64,000 bases of DNA from Flavobacterium azizsancarii (GTDB lineage: Bacteria; Bacteroidota; Bacteroidia; Flavobacteriales; Flavobacteriaceae): contig NZ_JAMZNK010000006.1 in the NCBI RefSeq assembly GCF_027980145.1, positions 117,401-181,400 of the forward strand, given 5' to 3'. Positions 17,741 through 26,570 of the stretch are shown one piece after another (position 1 is the stretch's first letter; every line of letters starts with the position of its first letter). The position numbers and the translations under genes are program-made. The notes under the pieces were generated by a model, which was not told the origin of the DNA, made no database searches, and worked only from the letters and a program-made list of their open reading frames with translations.

Positions 17741-19471
17741 ATGAAAAAATCAAATATAAAATCAAGATTTCTGTTTCTATTTGCTGCTGTAGCATCAATG
17801 ACCGCAGTTAGTTGCTCTGATTATCTAACAGATGATCCTGCAGATAAATTTACAAACGATAACTTCTGGCAATCAGAAGATAATGTAAAAACATTTTCAT
17901 GGCTTAATTACGATACCTTTTATGGTTACGGAAATGGTACAACAATAGGGCTTTCGTCTTTTTATTATCATGGAAGTGATTATAAAGTAGATGATAACTT
18001 ATCAGCATTTACTTTTTATCAAATGCCTGTTACGGCAGCGACTACTAATGTTTATTCCTGGAATGAGTATTATACGCTTATTCGCCGTTGTAATCTGATG
18101 TTGGAAAAAATACCAACTGTGAGCATGTCTGCAGAAAAAAAGAACCATTATATTGGAGTCGCTAAATTCTTTAGAGCTTATACATACTTTCGTTTAGTGC
18201 AAAAAATGGGAGATGTTCCTTATACTGATAAATATTTAATTCAGGGAGATCCTGCAGTTTATGCGCCGGCAATGCCAAGAGCAGAAATTATGGATAAAGT
18301 AATTGCTGATTTAGAAGAAGCTGCAAACTTAATGCTTGTTGCAGATGACAAAAATGCTACCGTAAACAAATACACGGCTTATGCAGCTTTAAGCAATGCC
18401 TGCCTTTATGAAGGAACCTATAGAAAATATCATTTAGCTCAGGATGGAAGCACTTATTTTAATAAAGCTAAAGTGGCTTCATTAGCGATAATGAACAATC
18501 CGGCTTATAAATTAAATGCTGATTGGAAATCGCTTTACAATTCTGTTGAATTACTTGGTAATACAGAAGTGATCCTTACAAAACGTTATTTAACAAACGT
18601 ATTGATGCACTCTCTACAAAACTATACCAATACCTCAACCATTCAATACGGGCTTACAAAATGGGCTGCTGACAGTTATGTAACCACAAACGGATTACCT
18701 ATTCAACAAGCAGGAAATGCTCAATATACCGGCGATGATAATGTTACTAAAACTTTTGCTAACAGAGATCCGCGTTTTGGTAAAACTGTAAATCCTGCTA
18801 ACTACGGTTATAAAGGAAAATCTTTTGGTACTGCGGCATTGGTTTCTATGTCTGGATATGTATTCGAATTATACAACAATCCTGCAACAACAGGTCCGGA
18901 TGTTACAACCGGAGGACGTAATTATACTGATGCACCGTTATTTACACTAAGTGAAGTATATCTAAACTATGCCGAAGCTGCTGCTGAATTAGGTAATGCT
19001 TCTAATAATGATCTTGACATCTCGATCAACAAAGTACGTGCCCGTGCCGGAATTGCACCTTTGACTACTGACGGAACTAATGCTTCTGCGGGTGGTGTAC
19101 TAATTAATGACCCTAGAAGAACAGCTGCATTAGAACAAATTTCTGGTGTTGTAAATCCTTTAATCTGGGAAGTACGTCGTGAGCGTCAGATCGAATTTAT
19201 GAGCTGGACGACTTTAAGACAAGCCGATATTTACCGTTGGAAAAAAGGAGATTATTTAGATACTTCTAAAAATCCGGATGTAAATCTTGGTGCCAGAATT
19301 GGAACTCCTGTTGGAACACAAACGCAGGTAGACGCTAACGGATATGTAAAAATTTATCCAACAAGCACCAGAGCCTTTGAGGCAAAACATTATTTAATGA
19401 ATATCCCTACAAATGATATTGATTTGTATAAAGCTCAGGGCGTAGCATTAAAACAAAACCCAGGCTGGTAA
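17741..19471 (+). CDS. SusD/RagB-family surface glycan-binding lipoprotein
   Basis: 576 residues. Lipoprotein signal with lipobox AVSC and lipidated Cys25 (SCSDYLTDDPADKF follows). The SusD N-terminal helical region contains YTLIRRCNLML and FFRAYTYFRLVQKMGDVPY; the C-terminal RagB/SusD domain carries NEVRRERQIEF-like features (WEVRRERQIEFM). It acts as the substrate-capturing lid of the SusC channel encoded just upstream. A terminator-like hairpin follows it, so it may be the most highly expressed part of the operon together with SusC. Confidence 0.93.
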   Translation: MKKSNIKSRFLFLFAAVASMTAVSCSDYLTDDPADKFTNDNFWQSEDNVKTFSWLNYDTFYGYGNGTTIGLSSFYYHGSDYKVDDNLSAFTFYQMPVTAATTNVYSWNEYYTLIRRCNLMLEKIPTVSMSAEKKNHYIGVAKFFRAYTYFRLVQKMGDVPYTDKYLIQGDPAVYAPAMPRAEIMDKVIADLEEAANLMLVADDKNATVNKYTAYAALSNACLYEGTYRKYHLAQDGSTYFNKAKVASLAIMNNPAYKLNADWKSLYNSVELLGNTEVILTKRYLTNVLMHSLQNYTNTSTIQYGLTKWAADSYVTTNGLPIQQAGNAQYTGDDNVTKTFANRDPRFGKTVNPANYGYKGKSFGTAALVSMSGYVFELYNNPATTGPDVTTGGRNYTDAPLFTLSEVYLNYAEAAAELGNASNNDLDISINKVRARAGIAPLTTDGTNASAGGVLINDPRRTAALEQISGVVNPLIWEVRRERQIEFMSWTTLRQADIYRWKKGDYLDTSKNPDVNLGARIGTPVGTQTQVDANGYVKIYPTSTRAFEAKHYLMNIPTNDIDLYKAQGVALKQNPGW

Positions 19472-19495
19472 TCCCTAAAATTTAATTACTATAAA

Positions 19496-19534
19496 ACTAT
19501 CTCCGGACATCAAAAATCCGGAGGTAGTCTTTTA
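19496..19534 (+). terminator. Hairpin terminator after susD
   Basis: ACTATCTCCGGA (19496-19507) pairs with TCCGGAGGTAGT (19517-19528) with one G-T pair, followed by CTTTT. It may be read through to give lower expression of the enzymes downstream. The rest of the 254-bp gap shows no gene. Confidence 0.75.
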
Positions 19535-19725
19535 AAATATTCTTTTTTACTTATTCTAAAAAGGCAGACAAGAAAACGTGACAAAATAAAAACTTCCGGT
19601 CTGAAAAACCCAGATCAAATATTCCATACTTTACATCAACAATCAAAAAATAGCAATAGTAATCAAATAATACTTTAATTTTATTTAGTCAATTTTTGCC
19701 TTCTAACTATTAACAGTACTTTAAA

Positions 19726-20925
19726 ATGATAAAATTTATAACAAAAAGTGTTTTTATTGCCAGCTCTTTATTTTACACTGCATCTTATTCAAACTCCACT
19801 TCAACTCTCGTAAAAAATAACAGTCAGGAAATTACAAACCCTGTTATAAAAACCGGAGCTGATAATTACGAAAAATACTTACCGCTTTTAAAAAATAAAA
19901 AAGTAGGGATCGTAACGAATCAAACCGGAATTCTGACGGACAAAACTCATGTGGTAGATTTTTTACTGGAGAAAAAAATTGCAGTACAGACTATTTTTGC
20001 CCCGGAACACGGATTTAGAGGAACTGCAGATGCTGGCGAACATGTAGTTGACGGAAAAGATCAAAAAACAGGATTACCAATTATCTCTCTTTATGGAGAT
20101 AATAAAAAACCAAAACCAGCACAATTAGCAGGGATTGATGTCATGATTTTTGATCTGCAGGATGTTGGTGCACGATTCTATACTTACATTTCTTCCTTGC
20201 ATTATGTTATGGAAGCCTGTGCAGAAAACGGGGTTCCGCTTATTATTTTCGACAGGCCAAATCCTAATGGCCGTATTGTAGACGGACCGCTTCTAGAAAA
20301 AGAATATACCAGTTTTGTTGGCATGCATCCAATCCCGTTGCTTCACGGAATGACAATTGGTGAATATGCACAAATGATCAATGGACAAAAATGGCTTAAA
20401 AATGCAGTACAATGCAAGCTAACCGTTATTCCTTGTGTTGATTATAAAAGAACAATGGATTATAGTTTACTGGCAAAACCATCTCCTAATTTACCTAATG
20501 ACCAATCGATAAATTTATACGCCAGTTTGTGCCTTTTTGAAGGAACGAATGTAAGCATGGGACGAGGAACGGAGAAGCAATTTCAAATTTATGGTTCGCC
20601 TTATTTAGCAAAAACTAATTTTAGTTTTACTCCCAAACCTAATTTTGGTGCCAAAGATCCGCTTTATAATGGCAAAGAATGTTTTGGCGAGGATTTGACC
20701 GCTTATCCTAAACTCAATCAATTAGAATTAAAATGGCTTATAAAAGCTTATCAGAATACCAGTGACAAAACAAAATTCTTCAATCCGTTTTTTACCAAAC
20801 TCGCAGGAACTAAAAAACTGCAGGAACAAATTGAAAGCGGAATCTCTGAAGATAAAATAAGACAGAGCTGGCAGAAGGATTTAGAAGCCTTCAAAAAAAT
20901 GCGCACAAAATATCTACTCTATTAA
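19726..20925 (+). CDS. namZ: Exo-beta-N-acetylmuramidase NamZ (DUF1343, GH171), exported
   Basis: 399 residues with an N-terminal signal (about 1-24). The DUF1343 core is intact: KVGIVTNQTG (59-68), FAPEHGFRG with E94-H95, DLQDVGARFYTYISS (143-157), DRPNPNG (176-182), MTIGEYA, and a SMGRGTEKQFQIYG block. NamZ releases MurNAc from the non-reducing end of peptidoglycan strands and works in turn with NagZ-type GlcNAc-removing enzymes. The next gene is murQ (31 bp), so the product feeds directly into MurNAc catabolism. The signal peptide places it in the periplasm or at the cell surface. Confidence 0.9.
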   Translation: MIKFITKSVFIASSLFYTASYSNSTSTLVKNNSQEITNPVIKTGADNYEKYLPLLKNKKVGIVTNQTGILTDKTHVVDFLLEKKIAVQTIFAPEHGFRGTADAGEHVVDGKDQKTGLPIISLYGDNKKPKPAQLAGIDVMIFDLQDVGARFYTYISSLHYVMEACAENGVPLIIFDRPNPNGRIVDGPLLEKEYTSFVGMHPIPLLHGMTIGEYAQMINGQKWLKNAVQCKLTVIPCVDYKRTMDYSLLAKPSPNLPNDQSINLYASLCLFEGTNVSMGRGTEKQFQIYGSPYLAKTNFSFTPKPNFGAKDPLYNGKECFGEDLTAYPKLNQLELKWLIKAYQNTSDKTKFFNPFFTKLAGTKKLQEQIESGISEDKIRQSWQKDLEAFKKMRTKYLLY

Positions 20926-20956
20926 AAATCAAAAAAAAGTCAAAAAAAATAAAAAA

Positions 20957-21784
20957 ATGTCACAAATAAATCCAGACACAGAACGTGAATCTCTTTATTC
21001 TAACTTAGATAAAATGAGCACTAACGAGTTACTTTCGAACATAAATAATGAAGATAAAAAGGTAGCCGCTATCGTTGAAAAACAAATTCCAAATATTGAA
21101 AAATTAGTAGATGTAATTGTTACGAAAATGAAACTTGGCGGAAGGCTTTTTTATATAGGAGCCGGAACATCAGGAAGAATTGGCGTGCTTGACGCCTCAG
21201 AATGTCCTCCTACTTTTGGAGTGCCTGACAGCTGGATTATTGGTATTATAGCCGGTGGTGACTCAGCCATTAGAAAAGCGGTAGAAAATGCCGAAGATGA
21301 TATCGACCAGGCATGGAGAGATTTATCAGCGTACGAAATCACGAATTTAGATGTTGTTATAGGAATAGCTGCTTCAGGAAATACGCCATATGTGATTGGC
21401 GGACTAAAAAAGGCAAGGGAAAATAATATCGTAACTGGCAGTATTTCCTGCAATAGCGAAAGTTTGATTTCTAAAGAAGCTGATTATCCTATCGAATTGA
21501 TTGTAGGCCCGGAATTCCTAACCGGAAGTACGAGAATGAAGGCCGGTACATCCCAGAAATTAGTCCTGAACATGATCTCGACATCTGTTATGATCAAACT
21601 AGGGAGAATCTACGGTAACAAAATGATCGACATGCAATTGTCTAATAAAAAACTAGTACAAAGGGCTGTTGAAATGATTATCGAAGAACTTCAGATTGAT
21701 GAAGAATTGGCTTCTGTTTTATTGAAAAAACACAAAAGCGTAAGAGCAGTTTTACTCGCTCAAAATAAAAATTTGGAAGTTTAA
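20957..21784 (+). CDS. murQ: N-acetylmuramic acid 6-phosphate etherase
   Basis: 275 residues, cytoplasmic SIS-domain protein. YIGAGTSGRIGVLDASE (67-82) is the MurQ phosphosugar-binding signature; E82 and E113 correspond to the catalytic glutamates of the Escherichia coli enzyme, and LTGSTRMKAGTSQK is also typical. It splits MurNAc-6-P into GlcNAc-6-P and D-lactate. It is shorter than the roughly 298-residue E. coli protein, mainly at the C-terminus, as I would expect for Bacteroidota. The partner kinase that makes MurNAc-6-P is not in this operon. Confidence 0.95.
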   Translation: MSQINPDTERESLYSNLDKMSTNELLSNINNEDKKVAAIVEKQIPNIEKLVDVIVTKMKLGGRLFYIGAGTSGRIGVLDASECPPTFGVPDSWIIGIIAGGDSAIRKAVENAEDDIDQAWRDLSAYEITNLDVVIGIAASGNTPYVIGGLKKARENNIVTGSISCNSESLISKEADYPIELIVGPEFLTGSTRMKAGTSQKLVLNMISTSVMIKLGRIYGNKMIDMQLSNKKLVQRAVEMIIEELQIDEELASVLLKKHKSVRAVLLAQNKNLEV

Positions 21785-21860
21785 TCACGAAATCATTTAG
21801 AATCTTTTCTAAATTTATACGAATTAAATCCTTAATCTATAACTTTCGGGATTCAATAGA

Positions 21861-21895
21861 AACCTGGCAGGTTTAAAAAAGCTGCCAGGTTTTTA
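21861..21895 (+). terminator. Hairpin terminator between murQ and the symporter gene
   Basis: AACCTGGCAG (21861-21870) pairs exactly with CTGCCAGGTT (21882-21891), then TTTATT. It lies inside the operon, so partial termination is likely unless the symporter has its own promoter. Confidence 0.75.
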
Positions 21896-21933
21896 TTAAA
21901 AGAATAAAAAAACAAAACCACTAAAGCTATAAA

Positions 21934-23439
21934 ATGACACCAAGCACTATACTTCTTCTTATTATCATTTATTTTGGAATATTGTTTTATATCTCACACC
22001 GAGTGAGCCGAAAAGATGATGGTAATGATGCCTTTTTTACAGCCAATAAAAACTCAAAGTGGTATTTAGTTGCTTTTGGGATGATAGGAACGGCACTTTC
22101 CGGAGTTACTTTTATATCTGTGCCGGGAGAAGTAGGCGCACCTAGTGGTGAACAATTCAAATATTTTCAGTTTGTTCTGGGCAATGCCCTTGGATTTATA
22201 GTCATTACAAAATTATTACTGCCCTTGTATTACCGTATGAATTTAACTTCGATTTACGGATACATAGAACAGCGAATGGGTTTTTACAGCTACAAAACTG
22301 CCGCTACTATTTTCCTGATCAGCAGAACAATAAGCTCAGCGTTCCGACTTTATCTGGTGGTAATTGTTTTGCAGCGTTTTGTATTTGATTTTTATCATAT
22401 TCCGTTTGCATTTACCGTATTAATCTCCTTGCTTCTTATTTTTTCTTATACGTACAGGGGCGGATTAAAAACCATTATTATCACAGATACTTTACAGACT
22501 TTTTTCCTGGTAACTTCTGTTTTCCTTACGATCTATTTTATTTGCGACCGCATGGATTTAAGTGCGATTGGCGCTTTTGAAGAAGTAAAAAACAGCAACT
22601 ACTCGAAAATCTTTTTCTTTGATGATTTTCTGGGAAGCAAATTTCATTTTGTAAAACAAATATTGGGCGGAATGTTTGTAACAATTGCCATGACTGGACT
22701 GGATCAGGATTTAATGCAAAAAAACCTTAGCTGCAAAAACATTGGCGAAGCACAAAAAAATATGTTCACCTTTACGGGTATTTTTGTGATCATTAATATC
22801 TTTTTTTTGAGTGTTGGCGCACTTTTATACATTTATGCTAATAAAAATGGAATTGCAATTCCAACTGATTTAATTACAGGTAAACCAAGAACTGATTTAC
22901 TTTTTCCTGAAATTGCTCTGAATCATCTGGCGACAATTCCGGCAATTGTATTTTTATTAGGGATTATTGCGGCAACTTTTGCTACAACTGACTCTGCACT
23001 TACAGCACTTACTACTTCTTTTTGTGTTGATTTCTTAGGCATGGACAAAGCGGAAAATAATAAGAAAAATACCGTTCGTACACGACATTTGGTTCATATA
23101 AGTTTCTCAGTATTGATTTTCTTTGTCATCCTGATTTTCAATTCGATCAATGACAGTTCTGTGGTAGGTATGATTTTTAGGGTTGCATCTTATACATATG
23201 GCCCGTTATTAGGTTTATATGCTTTTGGACTTTTTCAGAAATCAAGAAATGTACATGATAAATGGGTTCCCATAATTTGCTTATTATCCCCTTTGTTTAC
23301 ATTTTTAATCAATGAAAATTCAAAATTATTATTCTCCGGATATGTCTTCGATAATGAATTGATCGTACTTAACGGATTAATAACTTATTTAGGATTGTAC
23401 CTGACGAGTTCACGCAGCAGTAAAAAAATATCTTTTTAA
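21934..23439 (+). CDS. Sodium:solute symporter (SSS family), inner membrane
   Basis: 501 residues with about 13 predicted membrane helices. SSS hallmarks include an N-terminal helix followed by a DAFFTANKNSKW segment, GMIGTALSGVTFISVPG, YRMNLTSIYGYIEQRMG, SRTISSAFRLYLV and FATTDSALTALTTSF. Relatives carry sialic acids, sugars or other organic solutes with sodium. Placed between murQ and the GH3 fusion, uptake of MurNAc and/or GlcNAc across the inner membrane is the natural role; an SSS-like MurNAc transporter has, as I recall, been proposed in Tannerella. Substrate not shown by the sequence. Confidence 0.88.
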   Translation: MTPSTILLLIIIYFGILFYISHRVSRKDDGNDAFFTANKNSKWYLVAFGMIGTALSGVTFISVPGEVGAPSGEQFKYFQFVLGNALGFIVITKLLLPLYYRMNLTSIYGYIEQRMGFYSYKTAATIFLISRTISSAFRLYLVVIVLQRFVFDFYHIPFAFTVLISLLLIFSYTYRGGLKTIIITDTLQTFFLVTSVFLTIYFICDRMDLSAIGAFEEVKNSNYSKIFFFDDFLGSKFHFVKQILGGMFVTIAMTGLDQDLMQKNLSCKNIGEAQKNMFTFTGIFVIINIFFLSVGALLYIYANKNGIAIPTDLITGKPRTDLLFPEIALNHLATIPAIVFLLGIIAATFATTDSALTALTTSFCVDFLGMDKAENNKKNTVRTRHLVHISFSVLIFFVILIFNSINDSSVVGMIFRVASYTYGPLLGLYAFGLFQKSRNVHDKWVPIICLLSPLFTFLINENSKLLFSGYVFDNELIVLNGLITYLGLYLTSSRSSKKISF

Positions 23440-23514
23440 ACATTTAAAAAAGTATATTTAATTCACTAAAAAAAAGAGGCAAATTAAAATCAATTTCCTC
23501 CAAAAAATCACCGT

Positions 23515-26508
23515 ATGAAAAATCACTTCATAAAAATAAGTCTATACGCCTCACTCCTGTTTTTGATTACCAATTGTGCTACCAAAAAAAACACCACTGT
23601 TCCTGATGTTAAAAAAGACATCCTTCTACAAGATACTGTTGTTTACGTTCCTAAAAATAAATCAGAGAAAAAAACATTTTTCAAAGATTCTGATAAAGAA
23701 ACCACCTGGGTTGACAGCATTTACAGTAAAATGTCTGTGCAGGAAAAAATTGGTCAGTTGTTCATGATCTCGGCCTATTCTAATAAAGATTCCCTGCATA
23801 CAATTGAAATCAATAAGTTTGTTCAGGATTATAAAGTGGGCGGAGTAATTTTTTTTCAGGGTGGTCCGGTTCGTCAGGCAAGATTAACCAACCTGTATCA
23901 GTCGAAAGCAAAAGTCCCTCTATTTATAGGAATTGACGGTGAATGGGGATTGGGTATGCGTTTAGATTCGACTTATATTTATCCGTGGAATATGACTTTA
24001 GGTGCTATCCAGGATTTAAGTTTAATTGAAAATGTGGGAAGAAACATGGCCAATGAAGACAAACGAATCGGAATTCATTTCAACTTTGCCCCCGTTCTTG
24101 ACATCAATACCAATCCTAAAAATCCTATTATTGGCAACCGTTCATTTGGCGAAGACAAAGTCAATGTCAGCAACAGAGCCATTGCCTTAATGAAAGGCGT
24201 GCAAAGTCAGGGGGTTTTTAGTACCGGAAAACATTTTCCCGGACATGGTGATACAGCAACAGATTCGCATAAAGCATTGCCTTTGATTACTTTTTCGAAA
24301 GAACGTCTTGAAATGGTCGAATTGTATCCGTACAAACAAATCTTCGATGAAGGTTTGGTATCTGTTATGGTTGCCCATCTTAATATTCCAAGCTTAGAAC
24401 CCTTGCCCAATTATCCTTCTTCGGCTTCGTATAATGTTGTAACCAACCTGCTTCAAAAAGAATTAGGCTTTGAAGGGTTAATCTTTACAGATGGTCTTGC
24501 CATGAAAGGCGCCAGTAATTTTAAAGGTCCCGGAGATTTAGAAATCGCTGTAATTCTTGCCGGAAATGATATTTTGCTTTGTTCTGAAAATATCCCCGTA
24601 GCTTTCCAGAAACTGGAAGCTGCTTATAATGAAAACATCATTACTGAGGAACGTCTGGCACATTCCGTAAAAAAGATATTGCATTTTAAATTCAAAGCGG
24701 GATTAAACAAGTACAAACCCATTGCCATCAGCAATATTTATAATGACCTCAACCCACCGCAAAATGATGCTTTGCACTATAAGTTATATGAAAATGCAAT
24801 TACTGTTCTAAAAAATGAAAAGGAAATACTGCCTGTCAAAAACTTAGACCAGAAAATTGCCTATGTAAAAATGGGAGAAGATGTAAACAGCACGTTTGTC
24901 ACCACTCTAAAAAAATATACTGAAGTTACCGAAGTTTCAAACGCCAATATCGAAAGCCTTAATGACGAATTAAAAAAATACGATTTAGTCATCATAGGTT
25001 TCCACAAACTAAACAAACCGTGGGAAAAGCAAAATTTTACAGACGCTGAATTGATTCGTTTACAAGAAATTGCAAAACACAATAAAGTAATTCTCGATAT
25101 TTTCACAAAGCCTTATTCCCTATTGCCAATTACAGATTTTGATGATATCGAAGGATTGGTAGTTTCGTACCAAAACTCGAATATCAGTCAGGTTGTTTCT
25201 GCCGAATTATTATTTGGAGCCATCCCGGCAAAAGGAAAATTACCGGTATCTATTAATAATTCCTTTCACGTAAATGATGGGTTATCAACAGAAAAATTAA
25301 ACCGTCTTGCTTTTACTGCACCTGAAAATGTGGATATGAACCCAATGATTTTATCTAAAATTGATGCTATTGCCCAGAAAGCAATCGATGGCAAAATGGC
25401 TCCGGGAATGCAGGTACTTGTTGCCCGAAAAGGAAGCGTTATTTTCCAGAAATCCTATGGCAGCCAAACCTATGATAATACAAGGAAGGTGACTAACTCA
25501 GATTTATATGATGTTGCTTCGATTTCGAAAATGATTTCGACATTGCCTAACGTGATGCAATTATATGATAAAAACAAGGTAGAGCTGGACACAAAACTAA
25601 AAGACATGGTACCGCTTTTTGCTAAAACAAATAAAGCCGAAATCAGTTTCAAGGATTTACTCACCCATTATGCCGGACTTCAGGCTTGGATTCCGTTTTA
25701 CAAAGCAACTCTTGACCATGAAGGAAAACCTTCTATAAAATATTACCGCAGCACAGCCGAATCTGACTTTTCTACTAAAGTTGCAGATGGTCTATATATT
25801 AGAAATGACTATCACGATACCATTATGAAAATCATTGCTGATAGTCCGTTATCCCTTAAAAAAGAATACAGATATAGTGATTTTACTTTTATCATCTTAA
25901 AAGAATATTTAGAAAAAAAGACGCATAAAAAATTAGAAGACCTGAGCCAGCAAAACTTTTACAGTACACTTGGGATGAATAATACGCTTTACAATCCGTT
26001 AGACAAATTTGAGAGAAGCAACATTGCTCCTACAGAAATCGACAACTATTTCAGACATCAGGTAATTCAGGGATATGTTCACGATATGGCAGCAGCAATG
26101 GAAGGCGGAGTTGCCGGTCACGCAGGGATTTTCTCTAATGCTATGGATGTTGCCAAAATGATGCAAATGTATTTACAAAAAGGAAATTACGGCAATAAAC
26201 AATATTTCTCTGAACAGACCTTCAATGCTTTCAACACTTGTTATTATGCTGATAAAGGTGTTCAAAGAGGTTTAGGTTTTGATAAACGAACAGGTAAAGA
26301 CGGCCCAACTTGTGCTTGCGTTTCTCCATCCAGTTTTGGTCACACCGGATTTACAGGAGATATAGCCTGGGTTGATCCTGAAACGGAAATTGTTTATGTC
26401 TTTTTATCCAATAGAACCTATCCGGGAAATAGTGATGACAATAAATTGGCAAAAGGAAAAATCCGCGAAGATATTCAGCAAATAATTCAGGATGCCATTA
26501 TAAAATAA
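23515..26508 (+). CDS. NagZ-like GH3 beta-N-acetylglucosaminidase fused to a beta-lactamase-like domain, lipoprotein
   Basis: 997 residues. Lipobox LITNC with Cys21. The GH3 N-terminal barrel (about 65-400) carries the NagZ signature KHFPGHGDTATDSH (239-252), whose Asp-His pair is the acid/base of NagZ enzymes, and nucleophile D326 in FTDGLAMKGA. The GH3 C-terminal sandwich spans about 415-590. A class-C beta-lactamase-like domain (about 605-997) follows, with SxxK S669-I-S-K672, a YSD motif and GHTGFTG. It would remove GlcNAc from muropeptides and carry a second, serine-based activity. The fusion is known in Bacteroidota; the role of the second domain is open. A stand-alone paralogue of that domain is at 1248-2543. 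Confidence 0.92.
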   Translation: MKNHFIKISLYASLLFLITNCATKKNTTVPDVKKDILLQDTVVYVPKNKSEKKTFFKDSDKETTWVDSIYSKMSVQEKIGQLFMISAYSNKDSLHTIEINKFVQDYKVGGVIFFQGGPVRQARLTNLYQSKAKVPLFIGIDGEWGLGMRLDSTYIYPWNMTLGAIQDLSLIENVGRNMANEDKRIGIHFNFAPVLDINTNPKNPIIGNRSFGEDKVNVSNRAIALMKGVQSQGVFSTGKHFPGHGDTATDSHKALPLITFSKERLEMVELYPYKQIFDEGLVSVMVAHLNIPSLEPLPNYPSSASYNVVTNLLQKELGFEGLIFTDGLAMKGASNFKGPGDLEIAVILAGNDILLCSENIPVAFQKLEAAYNENIITEERLAHSVKKILHFKFKAGLNKYKPIAISNIYNDLNPPQNDALHYKLYENAITVLKNEKEILPVKNLDQKIAYVKMGEDVNSTFVTTLKKYTEVTEVSNANIESLNDELKKYDLVIIGFHKLNKPWEKQNFTDAELIRLQEIAKHNKVILDIFTKPYSLLPITDFDDIEGLVVSYQNSNISQVVSAELLFGAIPAKGKLPVSINNSFHVNDGLSTEKLNRLAFTAPENVDMNPMILSKIDAIAQKAIDGKMAPGMQVLVARKGSVIFQKSYGSQTYDNTRKVTNSDLYDVASISKMISTLPNVMQLYDKNKVELDTKLKDMVPLFAKTNKAEISFKDLLTHYAGLQAWIPFYKATLDHEGKPSIKYYRSTAESDFSTKVADGLYIRNDYHDTIMKIIADSPLSLKKEYRYSDFTFIILKEYLEKKTHKKLEDLSQQNFYSTLGMNNTLYNPLDKFERSNIAPTEIDNYFRHQVIQGYVHDMAAAMEGGVAGHAGIFSNAMDVAKMMQMYLQKGNYGNKQYFSEQTFNAFNTCYYADKGVQRGLGFDKRTGKDGPTCACVSPSSFGHTGFTGDIAWVDPETEIVYVFLSNRTYPGNSDDNKLAKGKIREDIQQIIQDAIIK

Positions 26509-26570
26509 ACCATACAAAAAGAAAACAGTTTTCTCTTTTTAAATAATTAACAAAACCAAAAAACAAACCA

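Noticed and set aside
14429..19471. Chitin-use SusCD operon
   Set aside because: NamZ and MurQ in the same operon point to MurNAc-containing substrate, and no GH18 chitinase is present; chitin fragments as a side substrate cannot be excluded.
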